The position numbers and the translations under genes were made by a program. DNA of 64,000 nucleotides from Chromobotia macracanthus (lineage: Eukaryota > Chordata > Actinopteri > Cypriniformes > Botiidae): NCBI GenBank assembly GCA_036877525.1, contig JAZGTH010000073.1:868001-932000 (forward strand), written 5' to 3'. Under the pieces are notes generated by a model. The model saw only the letters and a program-made list of their open reading frames with translations, was not told the origin of the DNA and made no database searches. Positions 1 through 13,400 of this stretch are shown piece after piece. The first letter of the stretch is position 1; the number at the start of each line of letters is the position of its first letter.

Positions 1-880
1 AATTGTTAAGTGCAAAAACTGTTTTCCAGGCTGTTTTAAGACTTGAGGCAGATGATTAAAGGACCGAGTATTCTGCAGTGCCTTGGTTTGTGGAAGGCAA
101 CATAACTGGGTGTCTATTTTACAGATTTTGCAGCCTTACAATGCTTATTAAATTAGTGCTAAATTAAAGAATTGCAATTGTCATAAAGATGATTTAATAT
201 TTTCCCCAAACTGAAAAATGACTTATATTTCATTTTATTTTTGTTTAATCTTTCAGACACTATTAAGTTGAAACGTGGCCTGAAATTGTTGATTTGGTTA
301 TGAATTCATACACATTATGAGTGTAATGGAATCTCTGCTGTTAAGCTTTACAGTGCAAACGTGCCATTTCATAGAAATGAAAGTGTTACCCGCTTATCGT
401 AGTGGACACTAGTAAGAGTATTTTTTTTTTAAACAAGGCCACATTTTTTAAAGCTTTTAATACATGATCACTGATTAGAGCATGTAAAATACCTCAACCA
501 ATCACTTGCTCTCTTATTTTTATTTCACCAGAACAGTTTTGCATGTACTACGTTTTCATAAATCAGGACCTAACAGTAAATCAGAGTGCCTCTGCATTGA
601 GTTCCCACTTGGTGATTTATCTGAAGCTTTTTTGCTTAGCCAATATGCAGTGCAACACTGCCGTGGCAAAACACTGATTTATGACTGAATTACCCTTTCT
701 TCCTTCTTTCCTTTCGTTGTGAATTAAAATACAAACAGATATGGCAAAAAAAGCAAGGCTGTATATAAAAGTGTGTACAGACTTTGACTTTAAATACAGA
801 CAGATTGGGACTTGTTGTAAATGCTGTGCTAGAAATGAATCTTGTATTTTTGCAATAAAGTTATTTTGAGCTCTAGTCAG
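1..880 (+). other. Candidate 3' UTR end of an upstream + strand gene
   Basis: No credible coding exon is visible in this AT-rich stretch. At 854-859 there is an AATAAA hexamer following a T-rich segment, with further T-rich sequence after it, which looks like the cleavage end of a vertebrate 3' UTR. The gene it would belong to lies outside the window. In mammals the neighbour on this side of OPN4 is WAPL, but there it is on the opposite strand, so I do not name the gene. This rests on the signal and composition only. Confidence 0.35.
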
Positions 881-3800
881 CAGCAGAACACTGAACCATT
901 TCTTTGACTGCCTTGTTTCTCTCGGAAAATATAGTTATTTAAGCATTCACACTATACCTTATCTCTGCATGACTGCTCATGTCCTGTTAAATCAAAACAA
1001 TCTTCAGGAGTTCATAGACCTTCAAATGGTCCAGTATAAAACCTTAATTGCCTAGGAAAGTCTTAAAAATATTATAATTTTAAGTATTAAAAGCCATAGA
1101 AGTTTTTTAGAGAATATATATTTTTCTAGTTATTCTCTGCATGTGGGCTCATAAAACTGAATCCTCCATTAAACTGCAAGTATAATCCTTTAAATATATT
1201 CATTCCAAGTTTTAATATGACATGCAAATTAAATCCTCAAAAATCTCTGTAAATTAGAGATTTTCATACAGTAACCATGAATGACTGGAAATGTCAGACA
1301 GGTTTTTAACAATTACTTAAAGAGTAATAATGTTTCCATGACAGTGGATGTCTAATGTCTCTGTACTCACATGCCACTTTTGATATGCTCGTTTAGGGTT
1401 GAAAGGACCTCCAGTGGCTGATGTGAGGACATGCTGTGTCTTAATTGGTTGTGGTATCTTCCCTGCTGTCCAATCACAAAGGGCCCTTCTGTTAACCCTG
1501 CCCCACTGTGAGTCCTCTTAAGATTTCACTCCATCACTACCTCAAACACTAACAATCAATTTCACACAATCGCACACAGTGAGATGTCAATGGTCTTTTC
1601 TTTTGCCTGTGTGTAACAGCTTGATATGTGCATTAAATGTTTACTTCCATTTTCAGCATTGCTGAACATTTAAGAAAAATAAATTAGTTTTGCTTTTCTA
1701 TAGCTCAACAGGTGAATGGTGCTAGCAACCCCAAGGTCATGAGTTCTAAGAATCAAAAAATCTAAGAAGGCATGTACTGATAAAAAACTTTAACATTATA
1801 TGTATGTGTGTGGCAGACACGTTTTTCTGAAGCTACTCACAGTGCATTCAAGGTATATGTTTATGCTTGTTTGTTTGTAGGAGGCTAAAATAAATTATAG
1901 GTAAATGAGGTAATTGTGTCCTGCAAAAGAAATTCAAGTTTAATGGTGTGTAAAGACAGGAAAAGCCTGTTGACGCAGGAAGTGCAAAAGCAGGCCAGTA
2001 AAATTTAATATTTCCTTTATGGACACCTCTGAACAACTGCAGGCTACACTGTATTTTCCTTTATTACTCTTTGATTACTTTGGAATACTACTGTGTTCAA
2101 GGAAAGATACCATGTTAACCACTGTCACATTGCAATGGCAAATAGTCTGTTAAAGAAAAAAATTGCAAAGCAACACGTTGAGGTCAGCGGGACAACTGCC
2201 AGTTCTATTTGGTTTGAAATTTTGCTTTCTGGATTGGAAAGAGCACAAGGTTTCTTCTTTATAGTTTGAAATGAGCTGGACTCACAAAGAACGTCACAAG
2301 TCTTCAAGAACCGCTTGCAGATGAAGGTCAAATTGTGTGATTGAGTGAAACGTAGGGTCTTGGAAAAGCATTTACTCCTTACAACAAAGGACTGGATGGA
2401 AGATGCTTCACATTTTAAGACTGTCCTACATGAGATGCACATTTTGTCAAGTTGACAAGATTGACAAGTTTGAAACTTGTGGTCAAGAAAAGTATACTCC
2501 TCTTTAGTAAGAAAGAAGAACATGGTGGAATCAAATAGATCATCTGTAGGGTATTCTACACAACCAGCAAATGTGCTGAGCAATGCTTTCAACTTTTAAA
2601 GCTTATTTACAATATTGTTCTTAATGGTTGTTGCCAAACTGTAAATGTCTATGAAGAGACAGAGCCATTGGTCCACTAAACCAGCCAATTGTGGATCAGT
2701 ATCTCTTAGCACTGTTGCCTTGTCCAGTCATCTGAACTGTAGATATAAGTGAGTCATTCTCAGGGCATCTTTCATGTTGGTGGATCATCTGACACTGTTT
2801 CTCTAATCAATACAAACACGATGTTGGAGGAAGTGAGGAACCTTCAGGAGGTTATGTCAACTTGAGTTTATGTCAACCATCTCTTGTAACAGAGATGTAT
2901 AGAGAAGGTAATGTTTGTAAAAAATTATTAATAAAAGTTATTTCAAAATTTTGCCGACAAACTTTAGCTTTTTTATACTGGTAGACCCCCCCCATCCAGA
3001 CTCTGAGATGGTGGTCTCTGGGTGGTCTCTGGGTCTGTAAAGTTTGAAAACGCCTGCTTTTAATGTTACAGCATCTAAACCTCTGCTCTAGATCTTTAGA
3101 AAACATCTATGTACTGGTACATCAAAGCCCAAAATGTTTTTTGATTAGCACAAGAATTTTGACCTTTAGGTGCTACAATGAACCAATGAAAATCCTTTAT
3201 CATGGTATCCTTTGGCACTAATGTCCAACTAAATTAAAATGCATTTAAGCCTTGCAAAAGCTTAATTATCAACAGGAGAGTTCAGTACTTTTCTGTGTTT
3301 TTTAAAATCTAAAGGGTCTCTGGGTTATGTTGGTTTTAAATTACCATTCTCCCCTGCATAATAGATTTTTGTTGTGAAAGCCCTCTATTTGTCATTACTT
3401 ATAAAGATTTATATAGAACTTATAAAGAAACAAAGATGTCATGTTTGCTGAGCTGAGTGACATTTTATCTGTTTAAGGAAGAGAATCTTTTTAAAAACAA
3501 ACTTTTTATCTACAGGATAAGTGTTGTACTAGACAGTGAAAATGTTTTAACCTACTTAATAGCTGTACGCAAGAACTTGTTACATCTGTATTTGTACAGG
3601 AAATAGAAGATTGCTCTGTTGTTTGTTCTCTGATTCACATTGAAACACATTTATGGAGGACAGGGTTCAATTCAGTGGGTTAAAACATCCAATTCAACTG
3701 GTTCAAATTTAAACCAGATCACTCCGTAGATGTTTTGACATTTCTCCATCTCTGTGAACAAGTAAACATGTCTGTTCACAATGCTGTTTAGTCCATTCAT

Positions 3801-6040
3801 TATTTATATACTTATACTTTCTTATTCTTGGCCTCCTATTCTGTAATGGTGGAGTTTTACTATAATTATTGTAGTGCCTATTTTCATTCTAGCCTTTAGA
3901 GACACCGTTTGCAATGCGAAACCTGAACACTGTTTAGATACAGTAATTTGGGTCCATTCTGATCCATTGATCCATTATTTTCCCTATCTTTCCTCTATTT
4001 CCCAATAGACAACCCACAAGCAATTTTGACCAGGTTTTGTTCTGTTACCAAGAGTGTTCTTAATCATCACACCTTCTGCTCAACATTTGTCTGTGAAAAA
4101 ACAGATTGATTACTAGTCCTGAGTGATTGTGACCAATTTAAACTCTGTGTTGCTTTCATCTATAAAAGTTGAGCATGTTTAATCTTGACATGTTTGCGAA
4201 AAATCATCATCAAGATTGTATGTGTAGCATCAAGAAAAAAGTCTGTTGAGAATGAACTGTTGTAGAGATTTATACAACATAGAATTACTACATGCATAAT
4301 GGTACCTGAAAAAGGTTTTTTTCTGTTGTTTGTGGAACAAGTAGTTTAGTAGTTGTGTGTAGCTTAGTTAAAAGAGACATTTATTTTTCAACATTGTATA
4401 GTTAATTAGGTATTACTTAGGTATCACTAACTGTGAAATTGCTATGTCATAAAACACTTCACATCGTGAATTTTTCACTTTAAAACTGATAATGGGAAAT
4501 AAATTACTTTTAATGTGCAGATTTTTTTAAAAAGTAATTTATAAAAAACTGTAAAGGTCAAAAATAACAGGGAAAAGGTTCCTGTATCCATCCAAGCTGT
4601 CATGCATTGTAACAGAACATCTCCAGGTAAATTTATGCTTTAGACTTTTGGTTAAATGTACAGTCTGTCCTGTGATATTAAAGTAGAGTTGCCTTAATCC
4701 CTGCTGTATAAAATCTGGTTTCATAAGCCTGCCAGTATGTTACCAGATAAGTGGGATTATTGCGAATATGTGATGAAATTGTAAATGTGGCTTAGTCACT
4801 GCTGTGATGCTTGTCCGTTGGTCTATTATTGACTTCATTTAGTTTTTGTCTGTATGTTTGTGTTTGTTTGCAAGTGTGTATTTATTGTACATTTGGTGAA
4901 ATATTAATGGCCTAAAGAAAAGATTCCATTCTTCACACAGATCATAATACAAAGATAAAATAAAATTCAGTAATGCAGGTGTCCACACTAATCCCCTCAA
5001 TAACTTCACAGGGTCTGACCTGTCTTTCCGGGCTAACATAACAACTTGTCATCAATTCACAGGTCAGAAAGAGATTAGCTTTATTGTCATAAAATGGCTG
5101 CCCTCTTGAGATTTTAAATAGGCTTAATACTTTAATACTGAAGTTTGTCAGATTTGCTAGCATAATGCATTTACATATTTTTACATGTCACAGGCATGAT
5201 ATAAATTATTTTATTTGTGAATTTAAAGTGAATTTGGCATAACCACTAGTTGCTTATAAATAAATCAACAAACTTTCAAGTTCTTTGTTGAAATATTTTT
5301 AAAGATGTTTCAAAATGAAAGACTACTTTGCATCTTACATTTCAAACTGAATCAACCCACCTTTTGGGATTTCCTGTGTTGCTTTCATGTGACAGGTGTA
5401 TTATCAGTGCTGTGAACTGTTACATGGATTAATGTTTTGCAAAGGCAGGTTCTAAGAACTGTGGGTCTGTGTGACCGATTCTGGACATTGGTTTTCAGTT
5501 CAAATCAGACCAGGAAAAATGACTGACCCATTCTAGTGAATTATGTGGACAACTTGGGGGCCTGTCTGATTCTCTATTTACCTCATTAAATGCAGGGGTG
5601 TCTCTTTTCCCAATCAGTCTTATTTTATATTGTTAAGACAGACTGTAAACAAAAACCTTAATGTGATTACTCTTAATGCGAGAATATTTCCTTTAATGTT
5701 ATTTAAAGTTGTTGTTGTCCTTTGTCTAAATTACTACATGTCTTGACATCCACATCCACTTATAAGTTGTGAACAAAGTTGTGAAATCCATTCTAGCTCG
5801 AGTGCATGCTGTCATTAAAGCAAAAGATGGGCAAACCAACTTCTAAGACATTCTGAAATTAATGTTGTTGTTTTAGTTAAACGTTTTAGTTGCGATGCTA
5901 TTATTTTTTTTTAAAAATGCAATATGTTAAAAAGGATGCAAACCGCATTTTCACTAGTGGTAGTATTTTCAAATAATGTTACAGATTTATAATCGCTCTT
6001 ATAAGTGTTTACATTTAACAGAGTAATGGTCACTATGCCT
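881..6040. other. Intergenic region between the upstream gene and opn4
   Basis: About 5 kb without a supported gene. It contains SINE-like pieces at 1700-1860, listed separately. Several open frames exist, including a 155-codon one on the minus strand at 2125-2592, but none shows a recognisable domain or plausible splice structure. The rest is AT-rich sequence in which I see nothing specific. Confidence 0.6.
1700..1860. repeat. Decayed tRNA-derived SINE pieces in opposite orientations
   Basis: At about 1702-1760 there is a tRNA-like head on the + strand: an A-box-like stretch (tagctcaacaggtga) followed by a B-box-like stretch near ggtcatgagttct. At about 1810-1858 the sequence ggcagacacg...cagtgcattcaagg reads, on the minus strand, like the 3' tail shared by fish L2 LINEs and their SINEs (gcttt/gcttc-rich block followed by a 'gtctgcca' box). 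Head and tail therefore face each other. Recognition is from family resemblance and both parts are diverged. Confidence 0.45.
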
Positions 6041-6044
6041 CGGT

Positions 6045-6295
6045 TTACTTATAAATACCTCGACACTTTTAGGCAACTTTTGTAGGGTAAGGTCATCACT
6101 GTAATGGTGATGTAATTACATAAGCGTCTGTCTGTGTTAAATATGAAGGTGTGGGTTTGTAGGTTCAGCAGAGTTCAGCTGAGCTCTTTCCTCAGCGCAA
6201 CTGAGGCGCGGCGCTGATACAATTTCACGCATTTCACTCTTTTAGAGAAAACACGAGTAAATCTTTCACTGTTTTCTTCTTCTGCTGTGCCTCTG
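6045..6295 (+). promoter_or_regulatory. opn4: Likely opn4 core promoter and 5' leader
   Basis: A TATA-like element (ttataaatacc, near 6050) lies about 245 bp upstream of the opn4 start codon. The leader contains a palindromic TAATTA-type homeodomain core (tgtaattaca, near 6111-6120) flanked by a small catcac/gtgatg inverted repeat. It also holds a short upstream reading frame of 24 codons, ATG at 6143 to TGA at 6217, which would precede the melanopsin start if transcription begins at this TATA element. The transcription start itself is inferred. Confidence 0.4.
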
Positions 6296-6448
6296 ATGAT
6301 GAGCGGTCCCCTGCGCTCCATGAGGAAGGGCATCTCATGCCCGACCCAAGACCCGAATTGCACTCGGATCGTGGAAACCCTCAACACGTGGAACAACTCC
6401 GCCGTGAGCGCGTATCAGCTGGTGGACTTACCTCCCGTGACTACACCT
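6296..6448 (+). CDS. opn4: opn4 exon 1: extracellular N-terminus
   Basis: Encodes residues 1-51, beginning with a double methionine and ending before donor gtaagt at 6449. It contains two N-x-S/T sequons, as expected for the extracellular end of an opsin. The reading frame is open further upstream only from non-ATG codons, so ATG 6296 is chosen. Confidence 0.9.
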
Positions 6449-9400
6449 GTAAGTCAAGCGCATTTCCTTTCGTTTGTCCCAAACGCGTCTCGACACTTCA
6501 TGTTCATATTGGTATTTGCTCATTCACTGAGATCTGAGTGGAAATCTTTGGAAAGAGCGCCTGAAATGTGTATACATGTTATATGCGTGTATTTTTCCTT
6601 GTAAAAGTTACGCTTTACTGACATGCGATGTTGTTTCGATCTTTAAGATATTTGCAATATCAGTGTTGTGCATTATATTATTAGGTTATAAAATAAAATC
6701 ATGTTTTATGTTAATATAATGTCATATACCTTTTGCACAATTTAGTTTAAATAAGATTGCTGGTGTGAACTCGGAAATAGCCCAGGAGCATCTTTGCAAA
6801 CAAATTTAAAATGTATTTCTAAACAATATCCCACATTTACCCTTTGTGTACTTACATCTTTTGCTCACTTATGGTATTCTGATAAGAAACAGTTCATTTT
6901 AAATGGCACCTGTGTTTGTATAAATTGTTTGAATATTCATGCATTGAGTTCACGCAGAGTCTTCAGACTTTGTCATGATGCGTCACGTCTGAATCAATCG
7001 ACTGCAGCGTTGCATTGGAAACTCTCATTTAATCTTAATTCCTAGACACAAATGACTGAAACTGTCCCTTGAAGTTAATCACATTACCATATATACAGTA
7101 TGTCTCCAATCTGTGGTCTGTGAAGATCCTGGATTTTTACATGTTGAGATCATTTTTAAACACTGAGCCATAAGATGAGTTACAGAGGCACACTTGACTG
7201 TACTTATTGTACATATTTATGGCCATCAGGAATGTGTTGTAGCTGTTAATGTCCCTAACTGCATCTTGCATGTTGAGGTTGTGTATCGCATTCAGTTTTG
7301 CCTTACACACACTGTTTTGGCATTAAATCAATCCCACAGACAGCTCTGAATAACACATTTTATTTGAAGGTTTCAAACTACTTTATGAATAAAGTCTTTA
7401 TCCACATGGGCTCTCTTGCTGGAGTACTGATAGGAGGTCTGCTCACACATGACCAAGAGCAGTAAATATTGTCCAGTTTAACCAATAAACAGCAAGAAAT
7501 GACTCATTATTTCTATGACAGTAATAAAGTAGTATATTTGGCTATTATTTTATATATTTGTTTAAAAACGTGAAAATGAGGAATGTTTTATTTTTCTGAG
7601 TTTTTTCACTCTGTAAAACTGTTCACGTTGTACCAAACACAACTACAGCTAATAACTTGTTGTCTGTTGTACAATTTGAGATCATTATTATGGAAGTTGT
7701 GTCGAATTCATTCAAACACATGATTTAAATGGAATTATGACTTTTAATGAGCTTAGAACAACCAGAACTTTGTTCAGAATCATTTTATCTTACATAATTA
7801 CTCTTCAGTTAGGGCTGATGTTGTTGACCTAATCTTTGTTGCCACAATGTTCTAACACAAAAGTGACAGTAGGGGGTGCTGTATTTATAGCCTGACAAAG
7901 TATCTGGGCCCCAGTGTGTCTTAAAATGGGCCCCATAAGCATTCTTTTGTTAAACCTTAAAAATCACGTAATTCTGAGCCTTGAGTATTTCTTTAAAAGA
8001 ATACATATTTGAATCATGTTCATCAAGAAATTAAAATACATATCCATGCTTGTGATAAAATGTCACCCAGAAACCTTGTGATACCCAGGAAAGACTGGAA
8101 ACAAAAGATGTTTATATATCCAGGCTATAGTGACATAGATTTTAGTCTACTAATAACAGTAATGGATGTTGTATATTTAGCATTGGAACTTACTGTAGTC
8201 AATCATTTTTTTATCCCAAGCTAATGCCAACACACAACATGAAACCCAGCCTCACTGATCACAGAAAATGAGGATTAAAAATTCTCTCTCTTAGTGTGAT
8301 GTTTCAGAAGAGAGTGAATCTTGTTTTGGTGACGTACAGTACAGTAGGGGTGTTTGGTTTTAGAGATTGTAGATTTTTTTGTGCTTGCATAACAATGTTG
8401 AAAGTTCTGAAAGATTTTATAAACAATTTTAAATAGTATTACTATTTTGATTGTTTGAAAAGCTCTAAGAATTAGCTGGGTGTTTAAAACAAACTATTAA
8501 TAACATTATGAATTACATTATTTATCTGATTATTTGGCATTAAAACACAATATTTTGTGAATCAACCAAAAAAAGTTTTTTGATCATTTTTAGAAAGCTT
8601 CTCACAGAAATGCAGCATTCCTTCTATTTTGACAGAAGAAAAGTTGGGTGACAGCATGTAAAGAGTGCAAATGAAAAGCTTGGGGTAGTGTGGGGGAAAC
8701 ACTTTCAGATTAAAGAGCAGGAGGTATTGGCAGGACATGTGTTTAGCTAAGCTCAGGCAGCTTTACTGTCTAACTGAGCTAAGTAATCATGATAATGCAG
8801 TCAAACAAGAGCAATAGCGTTTTGAGCATGAGAGAACTTATCCGAATATGAAGGACAGCTGGGAACTTCCGTTTTTACTGTAAATTCATAGGGCAGTTAT
8901 TTGGGCCAAGGGTACTGTAACAATGTGCAACAAAATACTTAAAAGATGTTCTGTTTATGATTTAGAATTGAATTGTAAAGGTGGATCAATTTTGGTAATG
9001 ATGTTCCAGTAAAAACTAGCATATTCATTTTCAAATTCTATATTACTGTGTATCTGAGGACTCAGGTTTATGCTATTAAATTAATGACATCTAAAGTATC
9101 ACAAAAAAGAATAAAGACTAACTGTCACTATTTGACTTAAATTACAGTCACTGTTGGTGGCAGTCACATGGTGTCACTTCCCACAGTGTCACAATAAACA
9201 TTGTTCATTTCCAGCGTGCTAATGCATTATATACATTATATGGTTGCATAATTTCTCCATTTAACATCACTATGAGAGATATGTTGATGTATCATGTTTG
9301 CATAAGTTACAAATTGCTGGTGTGCAAAGCAACCTTTACTTCTCTATGAATCCATGTTTAAACAATCCCACTTAAATGGCCTTGACACAGTTACTGTCAT

Positions 9401-10436
9401 ATTGAGTGGGAAAACAGATGTGAGACCCTTTTTTATTAGAATCCTCTTTATTTCAGAAAAATAAGACTTTCTTATCTCAGCTCTCAAAAGTTTTCATTGC
9501 TTAGATCTTCATTTGAAACCCAAACTCAGAAATAATGAATGAAAACACAAGGTAATTGCTGCTGATGTATTTTGGAATAAATTCAGGAGTGCAGTCCAGT
9601 ATGGGAAGTAGTTTTGATGACATCCGCATCAAATTTAAATCTCTGACCCTGGGCTTTGGGACAGTCACTGAAACCTCACCCTCCTACCTCAACTCACTCC
9701 TTCAGCTATACGTCCCCTCCTGCCAACTGCGTTCTGTAAATGAGTGACGCTTGATTGTTTCATCACAACAAGGTACCAGATCGCTCTATAAAATATTCAC
9801 ATTTCTGTTCCTCTTTGGTGAAAAGAGCTACCAGTCTCCCCGAGCTGCTGAGACCATCACAACCATCAAAAACAACTTAAAATATCTTGCAGATACCTGA
9901 CTAATCCCTAATGCTGTGATGTTTAACTTCATTCTTCAGTCTTCTTCTTCTGTTCATCCTGTTCCCACTAAATGTAGCTTTGTGGACTAGGCTTCTTGGT
10001 TCTTAGGGCAAAATGTTAAATGCTCTCTCTCTTTGTAATTTGCTTTGGATAAGCATCTGCTAAATTAATAAATGTAAATGACATAAAATGGGCCTTGACA
10101 GAATCTGCTTTGTCATTTTTCATCCAGCATGGCCACATAGATTACACTCATATGCCTTGATATGATATGAAGTTCTTGAGTCTCATGTGCCTCAAGTTCA
10201 GTCACTAAAGGTCTTTTCATTAAACCTCTTTCTGAGAAAAAAAGAAAGTAAACATACCAGTTGAGTAACATTTGTTCATGCACAGAATTTCTAATTAATT
10301 TCTAATTTTCTAATTGCTCTGTAAAATAGAATATTTACACTGGTTTTTCAACTAATATAAATTAATATAAACTAATATAAATTTTATATATATATATATA
10401 TAAAAACAAAAATATAAATATTTTTTTTATACATAC

Positions 10437-10487
<51 letters not shown>

Positions 10488-13400
10488 ACTATAACTATAA
10501 ATATAACATTAAAAATGCTGTCAGCTGTGATGCATTTCTAATATAAAATCTAATTACTTGCCACCAGTAAAAGATAAATTAGAAGGTTCACATTGCATGT
10601 CTGTGTTTAAACTGCCAGATGAAGCTACAGGGTGAATTTGAAAAACTCATCCAGTTAGTTAAAGACTGTATTGCATACTGTAGCGTTATTAATTCCTGGA
10701 AATAAATTATTTGCTAAGAAGAAAAATCTATTTTAGCTGGACAACAAAGCTTTAACTGTCCCAAAGATAAGTGATGGAAATTTACTATGTACTAAAGTTA
10801 TGTTATATATTTCTGTTTTCCTTTTAATAATGATAATGTCTGTTTTCCTGTTGGTGTCAACTGGGTTCAGCCTAAAACATGTTGCACATGCTTAGAAGGA
10901 AAGTTCTTCATGCATTTCTTCATTTGCTTTTCATTTGAGCTATTAATGAATGTGAACTGCTGTGTCTTTAAGGTTGCCATGGTGGAAAAGTCTGCATACC
11001 CTTTCCCTACAGTGGATGTGCCTGATCACGCTCATTACACTATTGGTGCTGTGATCCTTGCTGTTGGCATCACTGGCATGGTGGGCAACTTCCTGGTCAT
11101 CTATGCCTTCAGCAGGTGAATAGGCTGCTTAGCATTCAGGATAAACAAATGTTTGATTGTTGATAAGAACTCAAACTGTAGTAGATGTATTGATGCTTTA
11201 ACATGCCAATAACCCATTCGTGTCAATAACCTTTGTGTGTGTGTATGTGTGTGTAGGAGCCGGACCCTCAGAACACCAGCAAACATGTTTATAATAAATC
11301 TGGCCATCACAGACTTCCTCATGTGTGCCACCCAAGCACCTATCTTCTTCACCACCAGCATGCACAAGAGATGGATCTTTGGGGAAAAAGGTACACACGT
11401 TTATCTAAATGACGACACGTAAACTTTATAAACTTTTTTCTTTTTATATAAAACTATTTATAATGACTACTAACCTAAACCTTATTCCTAACCCAACCAA
11501 ATTTAAGCTATAGTTCACAAGTTATTTCATAAACACTGTCAGAAATAAAACATGCAGGTCCATGATTTATTTTTTTACACTGTTAATTAAATTAAATCTT
11601 AATTAAAGGGGAGATAGGCTGATAAGAATGAATCACTTCTTAGATTGACTTAGATTTAAATGAATAAGAGGTTGCCTTGGATACAGCCTTGGTTTCTAAG
11701 AAATCTGTTTTGACAATGCTTCAGTTTTAACCTGGTGTAACCTTTTCTAGTAAAGCAAAAAACTATTGTTTCTTTTTCAGTCATTAGTTTAATTAAATCC
11801 CAATATGCATAAATTCCTCCTAAAGCTGGGCATTGTGTGGCTTTGAACAGTGATGTTGTTACAGACAAGCTAGTTGTTTTGCTCAGTGGTGAAACTGCTG
11901 CTCATGGTATTAGATGTCGGAAGGCTGTTTCATCCCTCAGGTGCTTTAAATGTCAGTTCTTATCAGGACCGAATCTTAATTGCTTTCATCAGCCTTGACT
12001 GGGTTTTTATTGATGACTTCAGCTAACTGACATTTGCATTAAGTCTGTGCTCTGTGATTATGAAGATTGTTAGCCGATTGATGCTGATCTTTGGAAAAGT
12101 TTACTTGGCAGGTGTGAAATTGTGGTGCACTCTTCCTTCTTTGACAGGAAATAGGCAGGTGATGAGGTCACACAGTTTTATTATATACCATTTGATAAAG
12201 TAAAAAGGCAAAAGTTTTACACGGAGAAACCAACATTTGCAGACACCATGAAATTAAGGTGTAGCACTGTAAATGAATTCTGCAGTTCTGATGTTGTTCC
12301 CATGCAAATGGAAGAAATTGAAGGCAGACTCAAAAATGCACTACAGTAAACAACTTCAGTAACATACAGTAATGTATTACACTAAAGCAACACTCAGACT
12401 CAAGCTAATTTGAGCTAATGTCATTCCAAAATAAATTTACTGGGGGACAAACTGTTTTTAAAAAAAAATGTTTTTTGTATTGTATTATCTTCTTCATTGC
12501 CATCCATTGGTCACTCTGCGTAAGGTGCATTCCCTCTGACCCAGTTCCATATGATTAAAAAGGCTGAGTTAAAAGGCGTGTTTCCTGTTTCTGTGATCCA
12601 TAAACATGGGACAATTATGACCATCATCAATTTGATTGTGACAATCATATGCTTGATTCCTCTGAAAGCCTTCACATTCAGTCAGATACAACTCACAAAA
12701 ATGCTCTCTCTATCCAGAACAGATTAACCTGAAAGCATAATCTATCTGACAAGGTGTAGGAGAAGACTTCCTGATAAGTTAGAGGATTATCTGCAATAAC
12801 AGCTTTTATGTAATATTAATAATAAAATTGAATTCAGTAAATGTATTCTGAGAAACAGAATACAACAGTTATCATAAATAAAATTTATATATGTATATAA
12901 ATGCATTGCTAGTCATTTTATTTTTTTAGACATGTCTTGACAGAACAGAAGACAGGTGTGTGTAACCAAACTGTGAATGTCTTTCTTTCAGATGGTTTAG
13001 CAGATTGTCAGACTGTGTGAGTGTCAAAAGTAATGATGTGAAGTCTCCTGTACTCCATCCTCTGCGGATTCTTCTTCTGTTTGACCTGTTTTACTGTTGA
13101 CCTGTTGTTGCATGTGCAGTGAAATTTTCTCACCTCGCTGGACCTTTAGACTCTTTTTGTTTGTGTTTATGTAACACAACATTATACATGTATTTAAAAC
13201 AGCACCATATTCATTATGTTAAATTGTACTTAATGAGGTCTTAAAATGCAGGGATGAAGTGATGTGAATCACAAACTGTAGGTATTTTAGTTCTACATCA
13301 TTGCCAGTCTCCCTGGAAATGTAGATACTGTGTAATGTATTATACAATGTATGTATTTGTAGTTTTAGCGCCATACAGACTTACCTAATTCTGTTTCATG

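Noticed and set aside
2125..2592. 155-codon open frame on the minus strand
   Set aside because: Low-complexity composition, no recognisable domain, no plausible splice partners or promoter. Best explained as chance in non-coding DNA or a decayed repeat.
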